Source: UKL13-2 sp038206765 (GTDB lineage Bacteria; Pseudomonadota; Gammaproteobacteria; Burkholderiales; Usitatibacteraceae). Taken from it: 64,000 nt of DNA. Below are positions 1-8,228 of the stretch, piece after piece. Under the pieces are notes generated by a model. The model saw only the letters and a list, made by a program, of their open reading frames with translations. It made no database searches and was not told where the DNA came from. The stretch covers positions 1 to 64,000 of the forward strand of contig JBBRAM010000008.1 in the NCBI GenBank assembly GCA_038206765.1, given 5' to 3'. Both the position numbers and the translations under genes were made by a program. Position 1 is the stretch's first letter. Every line of letters starts with the position of its first letter.

Positions 1-108
1 GGATTACGCAATATTGCTAAACGCTGGACAATGCCAATACAGAACTGGAAACAAGCCATGAGTCAGCTTATGATTCGTTTCGAAGACCGTTTTAACCCCG
101 CCCAGTAA
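1..108 (+). CDS. IS256-family transposase, C-terminal fragment (cut by window start)
   Basis: The frame is open from base 1 to a TAA at 106-108 and encodes 35 residues. The segment RNIAKRWTMPIQNWKQAM, followed by a FEDR motif near the end, matches the typical C-terminus of IS256/mutator DDE transposases, where a conserved KWTMP-x-x-NW motif lies just before the stop. An IS256-type terminal repeat follows eight bases later. Only the tail is in the window, so whether the element is intact cannot be judged. The family call is from recalled motif knowledge and is fairly secure. Confidence 0.8.
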   Translation, partial: GLRNIAKRWTMPIQNWKQAMSQLMIRFEDRFNPAQ

Positions 109-115
109 AATTGAT

Positions 116-139
116 TTACACAAAATTCGGGACACCCTC
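116..139 (+). mobile_element. Right terminal inverted repeat of an IS256-family element
   Basis: The bases from 116 to 139, read inward from the right, begin GAGGGTGTCCCGAATTTTGT. This resembles the ends of IS256-family elements (GTGTCCxGAATTTTGTGTAA type). It sits just after the transposase stop, so the element boundary is probably near 139-140. The left end is outside the window. Confidence 0.7.
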
Positions 140-156
140 AACGGGTTAGCGTTGGG

Positions 157-182
157 GATGCGCTTCGCTCAAGCAGCGCATC
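157..182. repeat. Short hairpin between the IS end and the kinase gene
   Basis: GATGCGCT at 157-164 pairs perfectly with AGCGCATC at 175-182 around a 10-base loop. No run of T follows, so it is not a convincing intrinsic terminator. The rest of 140-314 holds no gene; it is the upstream region of the histidine kinase. Confidence 0.35.
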
Positions 183-314
183 TGAACCTGATCGGGTGTG
201 AACGCGTTTTAATCGCCCGTTGTTTGGATCGACTTATCTTAGTGTAACTTCACCTAACCTCGCCTCTCACTTGCTACCCGTTTCGCGCTCACGTTCATTT
301 ATTTAGGTCTCACG

Positions 315-2108
315 TTGAATTCAACCGATCAAAAAATGATGCAAACATTGCCCGCAAAAATGCTGCGAATGCGCCGCTGGGTAATCTTGGCCATGTTGCT
401 GTCGCTCCATGGAGCATTGTTGGCGCCTGCGGAAAGCGATTTTGAACGCATTTGGCTGCTGATCCATTTCGGACTTTTTTTGATGTGGCAGCCTTTCATT
501 AGCGCCGAGCGGGAGTTAAACGTCATCGCGGTGGGACTGCTGATGGGCATTACAACGGTGGTTCTGTACTCGCTCGCGGGGTGGATGCTAGTGGCATGGA
601 TCGCAATTTTGATCGGCATCATGGGCGGCAAGGTGTTCACGTTGCAGGCTGGGCGGCGCGGGCTGTTCTATCTGGTGGCAGTTTTCTATTTATTCGCGGT
701 GCTATTGATGTGGACTGTGCCGGTTTCACTTTTAAAAATCAGTAATTTACCAGCGGGCATTTACGGCATCGTGCTGATGTTTTTGCCGCTGACGTTGTCG
801 CCAATGTTGGTGCTGCCGTTTCGTGGCGAGGATGAAGCAACCAACCAGGTGTTTGATTTTTTCTATAGCCTCTTTGTGTTTCAGCTAGTAGTGGTGCTGG
901 TGTTGGGCAGTATCGCCGCGATGCGCGTGACGGAGAATCAATATTTTCAAGCAGTGCTATTGACGGTGCTGTCGTTTGCGGGCGCATTGTTTGTGTTGTC
1001 CATTATGTGGGGGCCGCGCGCCGGGTTTGGCGGCTTGCGAACCTATTTTTCGCGGTACTTAATGTCGGTGGGCATGCCGTTTGAATTATGGATGCGACGG
1101 GTGGCGGCATTGTCGGAAGCCGAAAGTAGCTCAGCACGATTTTTGGCGCATGCAATGGAAGAAGTCGCTCTCACGCCGTGGATTGTGGGCGGGGAATGGA
1201 AATCTGCCGGCGGAAAAGAAGGCAATGCGGGGGACGAAAAAACTGGCACATTCGGCATCAAGACCGCGCATACGGCCAGCTTTCGCTACCATCAGCTTGA
1301 CGTTACTTTTTTCACCGCCATGCCGCTCTCACCTGCGCTCTTCCTCCATTTGCGCCTGCTGGCGCAAGTGATTGGCGAATTTTATGAAGGCAAGCGGCGT
1401 GAGCAAGTGCTCAAACAAAACGCTTATATGCAAGCCGTACACGAAACTGGCGCGCGACTTACCCATGATATTAAAAACCTGTTGCAATCACTCTACGCGC
1501 TAACATCCGCTGGGTTGGTACAGCAAGAATCAAACCTGCATCATCCGGAACGCCGTGAACCCTCGCGCTATGAGGCGATGTTGGTCAGGCAACTGCCGCA
1601 GCTCAGCAAGCGCCTGCAAACCACGCTCGACAAACTGCAAAACCCCGACATTGGCCGTGCCGGGGTCGCCATGACCGCGAAAGAGTGGTGGGCCGATATC
1701 AGTGCGCGGCATGCCAGCAGCGGCGCGGCACTTATCGCGCAGGGCGACATGAATATCAGCATCCCCACTGCGCTCTTCGATACTGTTCTAGAAAATTGCC
1801 TTGAAAACGCCCGCAAGAAAAAGGAACGCGAGCCCAATATTGTTATCAAAATTGAACTCAGTACCGAACCCACACCCTCGCTTGCCATCGTTGACACCGG
1901 CAGCCCAATTCCAACCGGCGCACTGGAGAATCTATTCATCGCCCCTATTGCCAATTCCCGCCAAGGCGGGCTAGGGATTGGTCTGTATCAGGCAAGGCGG
2001 CTGGCGGAGCAACAGGGTTATTTGTTGGCACTGGTGGCGAATGAACTGGGGACGGTTCGGTTTGAGGTTTCAGGAAAATCAGGTAGTAAAGTAGCGGCTC
2101 CGGACTAG
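315..2108 (+). CDS. Membrane sensor histidine kinase (PrsK/PilS-like) next to the pilus locus
   Basis: The 597-residue protein starts with about seven or eight hydrophobic segments (residues 20-240). A GAF-like linker follows, then a kinase core: H-box LTHDIKNLLQ with the phospho-accepting His near residue 384, N-box LENCLENA, and ATP-lid motifs IVDTGSP and GGLGIGLYQARRLAE. The start is a TTG; ATG codons at 336 and 339 are alternatives. It converges on the prepilin gene, and both stops share one CTAG at 2105-2108. The only sigma-54 response regulator nearby (17231-18802) begins the same locus at its other end, so a PilS/PilR- or PrsK/PrsR-like pair is inferred. The signal is unknown. Confidence 0.8.
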   Translation: MNSTDQKMMQTLPAKMLRMRRWVILAMLLSLHGALLAPAESDFERIWLLIHFGLFLMWQPFISAERELNVIAVGLLMGITTVVLYSLAGWMLVAWIAILIGIMGGKVFTLQAGRRGLFYLVAVFYLFAVLLMWTVPVSLLKISNLPAGIYGIVLMFLPLTLSPMLVLPFRGEDEATNQVFDFFYSLFVFQLVVVLVLGSIAAMRVTENQYFQAVLLTVLSFAGALFVLSIMWGPRAGFGGLRTYFSRYLMSVGMPFELWMRRVAALSEAESSSARFLAHAMEEVALTPWIVGGEWKSAGGKEGNAGDEKTGTFGIKTAHTASFRYHQLDVTFFTAMPLSPALFLHLRLLAQVIGEFYEGKRREQVLKQNAYMQAVHETGARLTHDIKNLLQSLYALTSAGLVQQESNLHHPERREPSRYEAMLVRQLPQLSKRLQTTLDKLQNPDIGRAGVAMTAKEWWADISARHASSGAALIAQGDMNISIPTALFDTVLENCLENARKKKEREPNIVIKIELSTEPTPSLAIVDTGSPIPTGALENLFIAPIANSRQGGLGIGLYQARRLAEQQGYLLALVANELGTVRFEVSGKSGSKVAAPD

Positions 2109-2893
2109 GGGAGCTTACCGGCTTGAACCATGCGGCCAAAAATGGTGTTGAGTGAGGGCCAAGTCACGATGTCGTCGAATTCACCAGCGCAAGTACCGGC
2201 CGCCGTTGGTGTATGCGAAATAAAATTCACAGCATTTGCGGTGAGATTTATAGCTTCGTCGGGATCAACTCCTCCAGTAGCCGCATTCTTGCCAAGTGAA
2301 AATACGACAAATGGCGATTTCGTCGTCAATGTTGCGGGGATGCAGTTTGGCGGGTTTGTCACGCTCGTAGACTTAACTGTCAGCATTGCTATCCCCGACG
2401 AATTGTCGTTTAGGCAGCTCATAGTTGCCTTTTGCATTCCATTTTTCTGCGTAAAAAAATGGACCCCGGTGTTGGGGCAAGGTGCGTTGGCGGTTGCCAA
2501 GCCAGCGTCGGCGACCGCGTATCGAATTCTATTTTGCTGGATTCCCCACGCATCAACGGCAAACCCAGATGAATCGATTACATTGAGGCCGAGTGTGGCT
2601 GCGGGCAGGAATCCATTGAACGAATTGCAGGTCCCAGCATTTGCATCAATAACAGATTCAAGACCATTATCTGTCGATCGCGCGGCGCAAGGAAACCGAC
2701 CGTTTGAAAGCGCAAATCCAATAACAGCTTCCTTAATGAGTTCAAGTTGTTTGGCAGTCTCTTCTCGGCGCTTTAGGTCAAGCTGTGTGGCAAGCGGTAC
2801 TGCGACCATCGTAATGAGCACCGATATAATGATCAATACAACGGCAATTTCGATCAAACTAAATCCACGAGATTTACTTGGCTGCATTCTCAT
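2105..2893 (-). CDS. Prepilin-type pseudopilin, last gene of the pilus operon
   Basis: The N-terminus has a type IV prepilin signature: a short basic leader, cleavage site KSRG^FSLIE with Glu at +5, then the hydrophobic helix IAVVLIIISVLITMVAVPL. The body carries the motif EAVIGFALSNGRFPC, found in a subfamily of large pseudopilins, and several Cys in the globular part. I place the start at the ATG at 2893, four bases after the stop of the upstream gene; this gives a 10-residue leader. A longer frame from 2926 overlaps the upstream gene by 29 bp and has no ribosome site. The mature protein would be about 250 residues, larger than a typical major pilin. Whether it is the main or a minor subunit is open. 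Confidence 0.82.
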   Translation of the reverse strand: MRMQPSKSRGFSLIEIAVVLIIISVLITMVAVPLATQLDLKRREETAKQLELIKEAVIGFALSNGRFPCAARSTDNGLESVIDANAGTCNSFNGFLPAATLGLNVIDSSGFAVDAWGIQQNRIRYAVADAGLATANAPCPNTGVHFFTQKNGMQKATMSCLNDNSSGIAMLTVKSTSVTNPPNCIPATLTTKSPFVVFSLGKNAATGGVDPDEAINLTANAVNFISHTPTAAGTCAGEFDDIVTWPSLNTIFGRMVQAGKLP

Positions 2894-2897
2894 CTCG

Positions 2898-5012
2898 CTA
2901 TGGGCTAACGATAAAAATTTGATCATTTGAATTTGCGGTTACAGCGGCGGTAGGGGTAGAGAACATACAAGTCGTACCGGCGTCTTTGTTGGGCGCTTCT
3001 AGGTAGTTACTGATCGCTGCTGACGGTCGCGCTTGCGTTGCAATCGCCGGAAGCACCGGTAAGCGAGCTCCCGCGAGCATGACAATTGCGTTTGCGGAAT
3101 TTCCCGTACCTGTTATGAGGGTTGTTGCTGTGCCGCAAGGGTTAGGGCTGGGTGTTGTGGGAGCAATCCCACCGGCTGGGGCGAGCGCCGCAAAGGCTGA
3201 GAGATACCAGCCGTTTTGAAAAAACCATTCGGGCATAATCGGATGATAGTTCATGCCAGTTACAGAAAAAATTTGTGCGCCGCCCGCAGATGACACGTCA
3301 GTAGTTATCGGTAACTTATTGTATGTAGTCGAAGCAGTGTTGGTAAAAGTATATTTTGCCTGAACCATACTGGGGTAGCTACTGTTAATACATTTCCAAG
3401 ACCATTTATGCGCACTTGATGACGTTGCGGTTGTGTAGTCAGTAGATGTTAAAGGTTTGACCAGCGTGGCCGGCGTTAAACACTCAGCAGATAAAGCTAT
3501 GTTTTTCGTAACTAAAAGGGTGTCGGCGATGGGGCCAGTCTGACTATTGCATCCCGCTAGTGTGGTGTAAAGGGTGACGGGGATGAGCGTTGCCCCCGCC
3601 AAACTCAAATTTTGCATGCAAGAAACCTTGGCGCTCCCCTGCCAGCTACAAGCGCCCTCTGAAACCGTCGCGCTGCCTGTTGCAAACGGACCTCCGGCGG
3701 CAGTCGCCGCATTTAGAGTGCCAATCAATGGATTCCTCATATACCTAAGTGGTGCTGTGCCAACCTGGTAACAGGCTGTCGTAGTTTCCGACGCGCTGCT
3801 TAAGCTCCACGAAAAATCAGTCCTGTAGCTGTGCGGGACAGGAGCCCCGGCGGGCAATGACATAAATGGGAAGGCACCAAATACTATTTGCGGTTGCGAC
3901 GAAAGGCTGAGATTATCGCCAAAGCTGCTCGAGAGCGGCTGCAACCAGGGGTAAGTTGTAAATCCCGTAGCAGGATTTCCTTTAAAGCTGCGTAACGATG
4001 AAGCCATTTCCGATAGCACTCGCCGCTCTAAGTACGGCATCAATTCATCAATGGTGATGTAAATGAGCGCATCGTTGAAATTCAGCATTTGGCCAGCTAA
4101 CGTTACATTTTCAGCATTGGCTGGGTAGCGCGTTCCCGGGGGTATTTGAATGAAAGTCTGAACGGAGGCCGCCAAATCAGCGTTGTCGAAGGTTGCGGTA
4201 CAGCTGGTCACACAGCCTAGAGGCGTCGCGATCACGTCAAGATAATCCACCGGCGCCCCTGGGTTCGCGGGAGTACGAGACTGCGTTCGATTGCCTGTTT
4301 GTATTGGCGGGCCTGCCATAATCAATACTGCAACAACGCGATCGGAGAGGGTAGATCCATTTTGATCAACAACTCTCATCCACGGGTAGGGAGTCGTATT
4401 CGCGGGAGCCGGACACGCACCCGAAGCAAATGCAGAATTTAAAATGTCCGAATTGAGCGTTGCTAAGCATTTATCCCATTCATTCAAATTTGCCGAGATT
4501 GCCAACCAAGGAATTTGTCCTAACAGGTCGTTGGTATCTGGACTCCCAACATCAAGGTTAAATTCTCGCCAAGGAAATTTCCCTAAACACCGCTGATTTG
4601 GTTTGCTAGTCACGCCTGTTGCCGGACCAGTACCCGGCAGGCCATTAGTTGCGGCATTTGCCGATGAAAGGCATTTATTGGACGTACTCCCAGCGGCGTT
4701 CCCATCGCTAAGTCCGTCGTATGAAATGGCGGTTCCGGCACTATTCAAAATGTCCGGTGTCGGAAAATTACCCAATCGATTGCCAGCACTAATTGATTGA
4801 ACCGCGTAACCAATTAAAGCTGCCTTGGCCGCTACAAGTACATCGTTACCCACTTGTGTTTGCTGTAGCTGGCGTCCAGCGCTAGCCAACGACCCGCCAA
4901 CCCCATTTAGGAAGACAACTCCTGCAATCGCTAAAAGGGTCAGCACAATCAGCAAAAACACAAAGCCCTGCGCAGGCGGTTTTTGCGTCTTGAACACCTT
5001 CAACCTGGTCAT
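2898..5012 (-). CDS. Large GspK/PilX-like anchored protein of the pilus locus (unknown function)
   Basis: This 704-residue protein begins with a basic segment, then PPAQG^FVFLLIVLTLLAIAG. That looks like a prepilin leader and helix but lacks Glu at +5, as GspK-type minor pseudopilins do. Right after the helix it carries AAKAALIGYAVQS and GNFPTPD, the same motif pattern seen in the downstream prepilin. The remaining 600 residues are Ser/Thr/Ala-rich with scattered Cys pairs, suggesting an exported adhesin- or tip-like domain. Its ATG overlaps the stop of the upstream gene (ATGA, 5009-5012). I do not recognise the globular domain. A role as a tip or minor subunit is inferred from position and N-terminus. 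Confidence 0.7.
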   Translation of the reverse strand: MTRLKVFKTQKPPAQGFVFLLIVLTLLAIAGVVFLNGVGGSLASAGRQLQQTQVGNDVLVAAKAALIGYAVQSISAGNRLGNFPTPDILNSAGTAISYDGLSDGNAAGSTSNKCLSSANAATNGLPGTGPATGVTSKPNQRCLGKFPWREFNLDVGSPDTNDLLGQIPWLAISANLNEWDKCLATLNSDILNSAFASGACPAPANTTPYPWMRVVDQNGSTLSDRVVAVLIMAGPPIQTGNRTQSRTPANPGAPVDYLDVIATPLGCVTSCTATFDNADLAASVQTFIQIPPGTRYPANAENVTLAGQMLNFNDALIYITIDELMPYLERRVLSEMASSLRSFKGNPATGFTTYPWLQPLSSSFGDNLSLSSQPQIVFGAFPFMSLPAGAPVPHSYRTDFSWSLSSASETTTACYQVGTAPLRYMRNPLIGTLNAATAAGGPFATGSATVSEGACSWQGSAKVSCMQNLSLAGATLIPVTLYTTLAGCNSQTGPIADTLLVTKNIALSAECLTPATLVKPLTSTDYTTATSSSAHKWSWKCINSSYPSMVQAKYTFTNTASTTYNKLPITTDVSSAGGAQIFSVTGMNYHPIMPEWFFQNGWYLSAFAALAPAGGIAPTTPSPNPCGTATTLITGTGNSANAIVMLAGARLPVLPAIATQARPSAAISNYLEAPNKDAGTTCMFSTPTAAVTANSNDQIFIVSP

Positions 5013-5593
5013 TTTCTTTTGGCTTTTTTAACCAGCGGCCGCTTCAATTTTTTACCCGCTTTACGGTTGACTGTTGGGCGCAATTGCTTCGACGATTCAG
5101 CCGACGAGCTGATGAACTGTACCCGTTGCGCAGCAGCACTACTGCCTACATCGGTTGGCTTGATAGAATCCGCCGCACCTGCTGCAAGATTCATGCGCTC
5201 GCCGTTAATCCAAACCGCGTCCGCGCCATCACTTCGCTTAACAAACCCATTAATCACCGGGCGACGCGGCTTTTCCGTCGTAATCTCTTCTTCAACTTCA
5301 ACTATATTGCCTTGCTTTCGGGCGCGGTCAATTCGTTCGCGTTGTTCTCGGTTGAAAAATAGGGTTCCTGCCAATGGCTCAGCGGTGTTGCTGATGTTTT
5401 TTGGCGGCGGCGGAATCACAGCACCATTGCTCACTCCTGCGCCATTGACCGTATTAGCGGCGTCGGGGGGGGTGAGTGTATTCGGGGGGGCGGGCGCACT
5501 TATGGCGCTACCGTTAGGGCCCACCCCCACGCCCGCCGCTGCAAGAGCCAGCACGCAAACCTGAAAAGTAGGAAAAGTCAGCCGCATAGTCAT
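5009..5593 (-). CDS. mshK: MshK-like exported pilus biogenesis protein
   Basis: The likely start is ATG at 5593, after the stop of the preceding gene; a longer frame from 5629 overlaps it. A hydrophobic signal segment (FQVCVLALAAAGVGVG) is followed by a Pro/Ala-rich stretch, an acidic-basic charged region and the motif INGFVKRSDGADAVWINGE. That motif resembles the short beta domain of MshK and secretin-associated PilP/GspC-type proteins. The C-terminus is very basic (KKAKRK). It sits between the PilO-like gene and the GspK-like gene and overlaps the latter by 4 bp. Family assignment is by position and motif and is tentative. Confidence 0.6.
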   Translation of the reverse strand: MTMRLTFPTFQVCVLALAAAGVGVGPNGSAISAPAPPNTLTPPDAANTVNGAGVSNGAVIPPPPKNISNTAEPLAGTLFFNREQRERIDRARKQGNIVEVEEEITTEKPRRPVINGFVKRSDGADAVWINGERMNLAAGAADSIKPTDVGSSAAAQRVQFISSSAESSKQLRPTVNRKAGKKLKRPLVKKAKRK

Positions 5594-5600
5594 GAATTCA

Positions 5601-6410
5601 CTATCGAGAACGCTTTGCAGGGCCGCCAAGAGTGGGCGAGTCTGCGATTTTTTGTTTATCGACCAGTGTTATCCACTCCAGCGAGCAGTCGGCTTCAAGC
5701 GCTGCGGAATCGGTTTTGCTAACTTGCGGTGCGCGCGGTTTGAGAATGCCCTCTAAGCTGGTTTCATCTGCATCAATATTTGCTTGCGGTGTGCTGAGCC
5801 CCGTTAACGACGCGATCGCCGACACAGCTGCTTGTAGTCCTGTTGCTTTGGCTATGGGCGCAACGTTTTTAGCGGATTCTGATTCGCTGGTTCGTTTAAT
5901 GACGCAACGATCTAATGGAAAAAATCCGCGCTGCATTCTAGGGAATTCATCTAAAAATGCCACAAGGTCTCCGTCGTGGTTGGCACGGGCTTTAAATTTT
6001 ATGCGGCTCCCGAATACATCGACCGCCGGCAGGCTCGCGCTGGTGTTAAGTTTCAGCGGGCGTTGCGGTTGGACTTCATATTCAAGCGCGACAAGTTGAT
6101 GACGAGTTTTAAGCGCGGCGAACGCTTCTACCAACTCCAGCCGCTGTTCGGGCTGAAACACACCGCGAGTGGTCAACACTTTGTAGGTTTGCTCTGAATC
6201 GCGAAGGTCATCGCGTTCACGGCGAGCCGTTTCAAGGCGGGCGCGGGAATCTTGTTGCCGCGCTGAAGAAGTCTGGTTGCCGCGCTTTTCGGATTGCCAA
6301 TACCAATAGCTGCTGCCCGCCAAAAATACCGCTACTGCGACGCCCGATAACGTAACAGCCACGGATAAGCGTAGCGCGCGGAAACCATTTTTTGAAAAAA
6401 TCACACTCAT
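5601..6410 (-). CDS. mshJ: PilO/MshJ-like inner-membrane pilus assembly protein
   Basis: The protein has one N-terminal membrane helix (LSVAVTLSGVAVAVFLAGSSYWYW), a coiled-coil stretch rich in Arg and Glu (ARLETARRERDDLRDSEQTY), then a compact alpha/beta domain with SRIKFKARANHDGDLVAFLDEF. This is the PilO/GspM-like arrangement, as in MshJ. I choose ATG at 6410, which overlaps a micro-ORF stop (ATGA) and has AGGCG nine bases upstream. A TTG at 6470 would add a His/Glu/Ala repeat encoded by a 9-bp tandem repeat. It would form the inner-membrane alignment complex with the upstream PilM/N-like protein. Confidence 0.7.
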   Translation of the reverse strand: MSVIFSKNGFRALRLSVAVTLSGVAVAVFLAGSSYWYWQSEKRGNQTSSARQQDSRARLETARRERDDLRDSEQTYKVLTTRGVFQPEQRLELVEAFAALKTRHQLVALEYEVQPQRPLKLNTSASLPAVDVFGSRIKFKARANHDGDLVAFLDEFPRMQRGFFPLDRCVIKRTSESESAKNVAPIAKATGLQAAVSAIASLTGLSTPQANIDADETSLEGILKPRAPQVSKTDSAALEADCSLEWITLVDKQKIADSPTLGGPAKRSR

Positions 6411-6463
6411 GTGCAAATTCGCCTGTGCTGCCTCATGTGTCTCATGTGCCTCATGGGCCTCAT
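6407..6463 (-). CDS. 18-codon micro-ORF bridging the PilM/N-like and PilO-like genes
   Basis: ATG at 6463 overlaps the TGA of the upstream gene (ATGA). The frame reads MRPMRHMRHMRQHRRICT and ends in a TGA that overlaps the ATG of the next gene at 6410. It lies in a 9-bp tandem repeat whose units each carry ATGAGG. No function is claimed for the peptide; a role in translational coupling is the more likely reading, and chance cannot be excluded. Confidence 0.35.
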   Translation of the reverse strand: MRPMRHMRHMRQHRRICT

Positions 6464-6466
6464 GTG
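6431..6466. repeat. 9-bp tandem repeat, four units (CCTCATGTG type)
   Basis: Units at 6431-6439, 6440-6448, 6449-6457 and 6458-6466 differ by one or two bases. On the coding (minus) strand each unit carries ATGAGG, joining a start codon to a Shine-Dalgarno-like GAGG. The unit length keeps frame, so copy-number changes would not shift either reading frame. Confidence 0.75.
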
Positions 6467-8127
6467 CCAATCACCGTACCGACAACTTTAATCACAAAAC
6501 GCGCTTCGCGGGTATCAACCGTGCCTTTTTTAGCACCTGACTTTAGCGTCGCGGTAGTGTCCAAGTTAAGCGGCAAAGTGACGATGCTCGCTTTGATATT
6601 CGGAATCTCATTGATGCGATTTTTGAACATTTCAATTTCGGCCAGCAGCTTGCGAAAATCACCGTCAAAGGAAGTCATTGCAAATTCAATCACGCCTATA
6701 TTAAATTTGTTCCCTGGCAACGCGGGGTTGAGGTCGGTTGCTGCCGTTTGAGTGGTGGCGATGCCGCCAGTGCTAGTGCCCAAGATAGTCGCGACAACAG
6801 ACGGCGCGCTTGTATCAGCCTTAGTTTCTGAAGTTACATCCAATATCGGCGGAGTTGGCATGGGCGTAAAAAATGGCGTGGCATTGGCATCATTGCCGAC
6901 TGCCCATACCACTTGAAGCAGTCGCACTTTAGGCACATCTACAATCGCTTTACTCAGTTCGCGCAGATAGTCACCTGGGGCAGCCGGTTGCGGGCGAATC
7001 TGGCTGTTAAAAAAGATGCTGGAGTCTCGGACTGTGCCGGATGCCAATTTCAACTCGCGTAGCGAATTTGAGATCGATTGATATTCAGTTTGCAGGCCGA
7101 GGGTCGTGATATCTCGGCGGTCAATTTCTTTCGAAATTTGTGATGCCTGAAATAAATTGAATCCGGTCGCACCCACGCCTGCCGCCAGCGCACTTGCGGT
7201 GACGGCGTAAAGCGCAATTCGCGCATTCCGGAAGACCGCAAAACGAGTGATGTCGGGCTGGGCAAAATGATTTTCAAGGCGATTTTCAGCATAAAGGTGC
7301 GTAAGGACCTCTTCAGCGTGCGAAGTCGTTGGCACCTGCTTGAGCTTGATTTTGTTTGCGACTTCGGCGATATCGAGGAAACGGCATTTAAGCAACGGAT
7401 AGCTGCGAAACGCGTCGGCAATGGTGGGGCGATCACGCTCATGCACAAGGACGCAAACCTCTAACGCCTCACCGCTACTGAAGTAACGCAAACTATCGAG
7501 GTATTGCCAGGTACGGCTAATTTCGGCGGCGAGCAGACTCCCAACCGAACGTCCCTCATCAAAAATAATCTGCGTCAGACGGCTAAATTTAATCAGCTTA
7601 TTTTGGAAATAGGTTTGACGGAGCCCAAAATCCGGGACGATCGTGACGACCAGCGCATGGGTCGGGATCAACTCTATTTGGTTGAGTAAATGAACCGACA
7701 GCACTGGCGATGAATAGACTCCCACTACCGGCACCTCAAGCGCTTCTAGCGCGGCTAGCCAAGGCGTGAGCAAATCGGGGTTGGTGATGGCGTGATACAG
7801 AACCTTGTCATCGCGACGGCCCTCCGGCTCACGATCCTGCACGATAGCGTGGCTAAATGTGGTTGCCCGGTAGAGCTGCCCCAGTTTTCGGCTGAGCACT
7901 GCATCGGCATCGCCACCGCGCAAATGCGGCATGGTGTCGAGGCGAAAATCTTCCTCAATTAAATCGGCGACCAAATAAGTCGGCACCTCGCGATGCTTGA
8001 GCAAATAATCGCGAAACGGCGCCGCCTTCGCCTCACCGACTTGAAACACGTCGCGACCAATGATCCGCCCCGATTTCCAGAGAAGCGTGATGAGCTTGTC
8101 ATTGGTTAGGTAAAGAAAGTGCTTCAT
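6460..8127 (-). CDS. mshI: PilM/PilN-like membrane protein (MshI position) of the pilus system
   Basis: The 555-residue protein has a cytoplasmic N-terminal half of about 300 residues (start MKHFLYLTNDKLI) that fits a PilM/GspL-like actin fold. One membrane helix follows near residue 310 (ARIALYAVTASALAAGVGATG), then a coiled coil and a periplasmic PilN-like domain. Such a fused PilM-PilN layout fits MshI/GspL, the inner-membrane partner of the assembly ATPase. The start ATG at 8127 overlaps the stop of a 34-codon small ORF (ATGA), and the stop overlaps the next micro-ORF. The fold assignment is inferred; no short catalytic motif decides it. Confidence 0.62.
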   Translation of the reverse strand: MKHFLYLTNDKLITLLWKSGRIIGRDVFQVGEAKAAPFRDYLLKHREVPTYLVADLIEEDFRLDTMPHLRGGDADAVLSRKLGQLYRATTFSHAIVQDREPEGRRDDKVLYHAITNPDLLTPWLAALEALEVPVVGVYSSPVLSVHLLNQIELIPTHALVVTIVPDFGLRQTYFQNKLIKFSRLTQIIFDEGRSVGSLLAAEISRTWQYLDSLRYFSSGEALEVCVLVHERDRPTIADAFRSYPLLKCRFLDIAEVANKIKLKQVPTTSHAEEVLTHLYAENRLENHFAQPDITRFAVFRNARIALYAVTASALAAGVGATGFNLFQASQISKEIDRRDITTLGLQTEYQSISNSLRELKLASGTVRDSSIFFNSQIRPQPAAPGDYLRELSKAIVDVPKVRLLQVVWAVGNDANATPFFTPMPTPPILDVTSETKADTSAPSVVATILGTSTGGIATTQTAATDLNPALPGNKFNIGVIEFAMTSFDGDFRKLLAEIEMFKNRINEIPNIKASIVTLPLNLDTTATLKSGAKKGTVDTREARFVIKVVGTVIGT

Positions 8128-8228
8128 TGTGCGGAGCCGCTTTGGGCCATATTGGCAAATGAACGCATGCCAGCCGTTAACTGCGGCGAACGAACTGCAT
8201 GCGCAATAGTGATGGTCGTCAACATCAT
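8124..8228 (-). CDS. 34-codon small ORF bridging mshG and the PilM/N-like gene
   Basis: The frame starts at ATG 8228, overlapping the mshG stop (ATGA), and ends in TGA at 8124-8126, overlapping the ATG of the next gene. It fills exactly the 97-bp gap. The peptide begins MMLTTITIAHAVRSPQLTAG and ends SGSAQ; it has no membrane segment or known motif. The two exact 4-bp overlaps suggest it is translated and couples mshG to the next gene. Whether the peptide itself matters is unknown. Confidence 0.5.
   Translation of the reverse strand: MMLTTITIAHAVRSPQLTAGMRSFANMAQSGSAQ

Noticed and set aside
2130..2930. Long plus-strand frame of 266 codons opposite the prepilin gene
   Set aside because: It is antisense to a gene with a clear prepilin signature, has no domain and no ribosome site; a shadow of the real gene.
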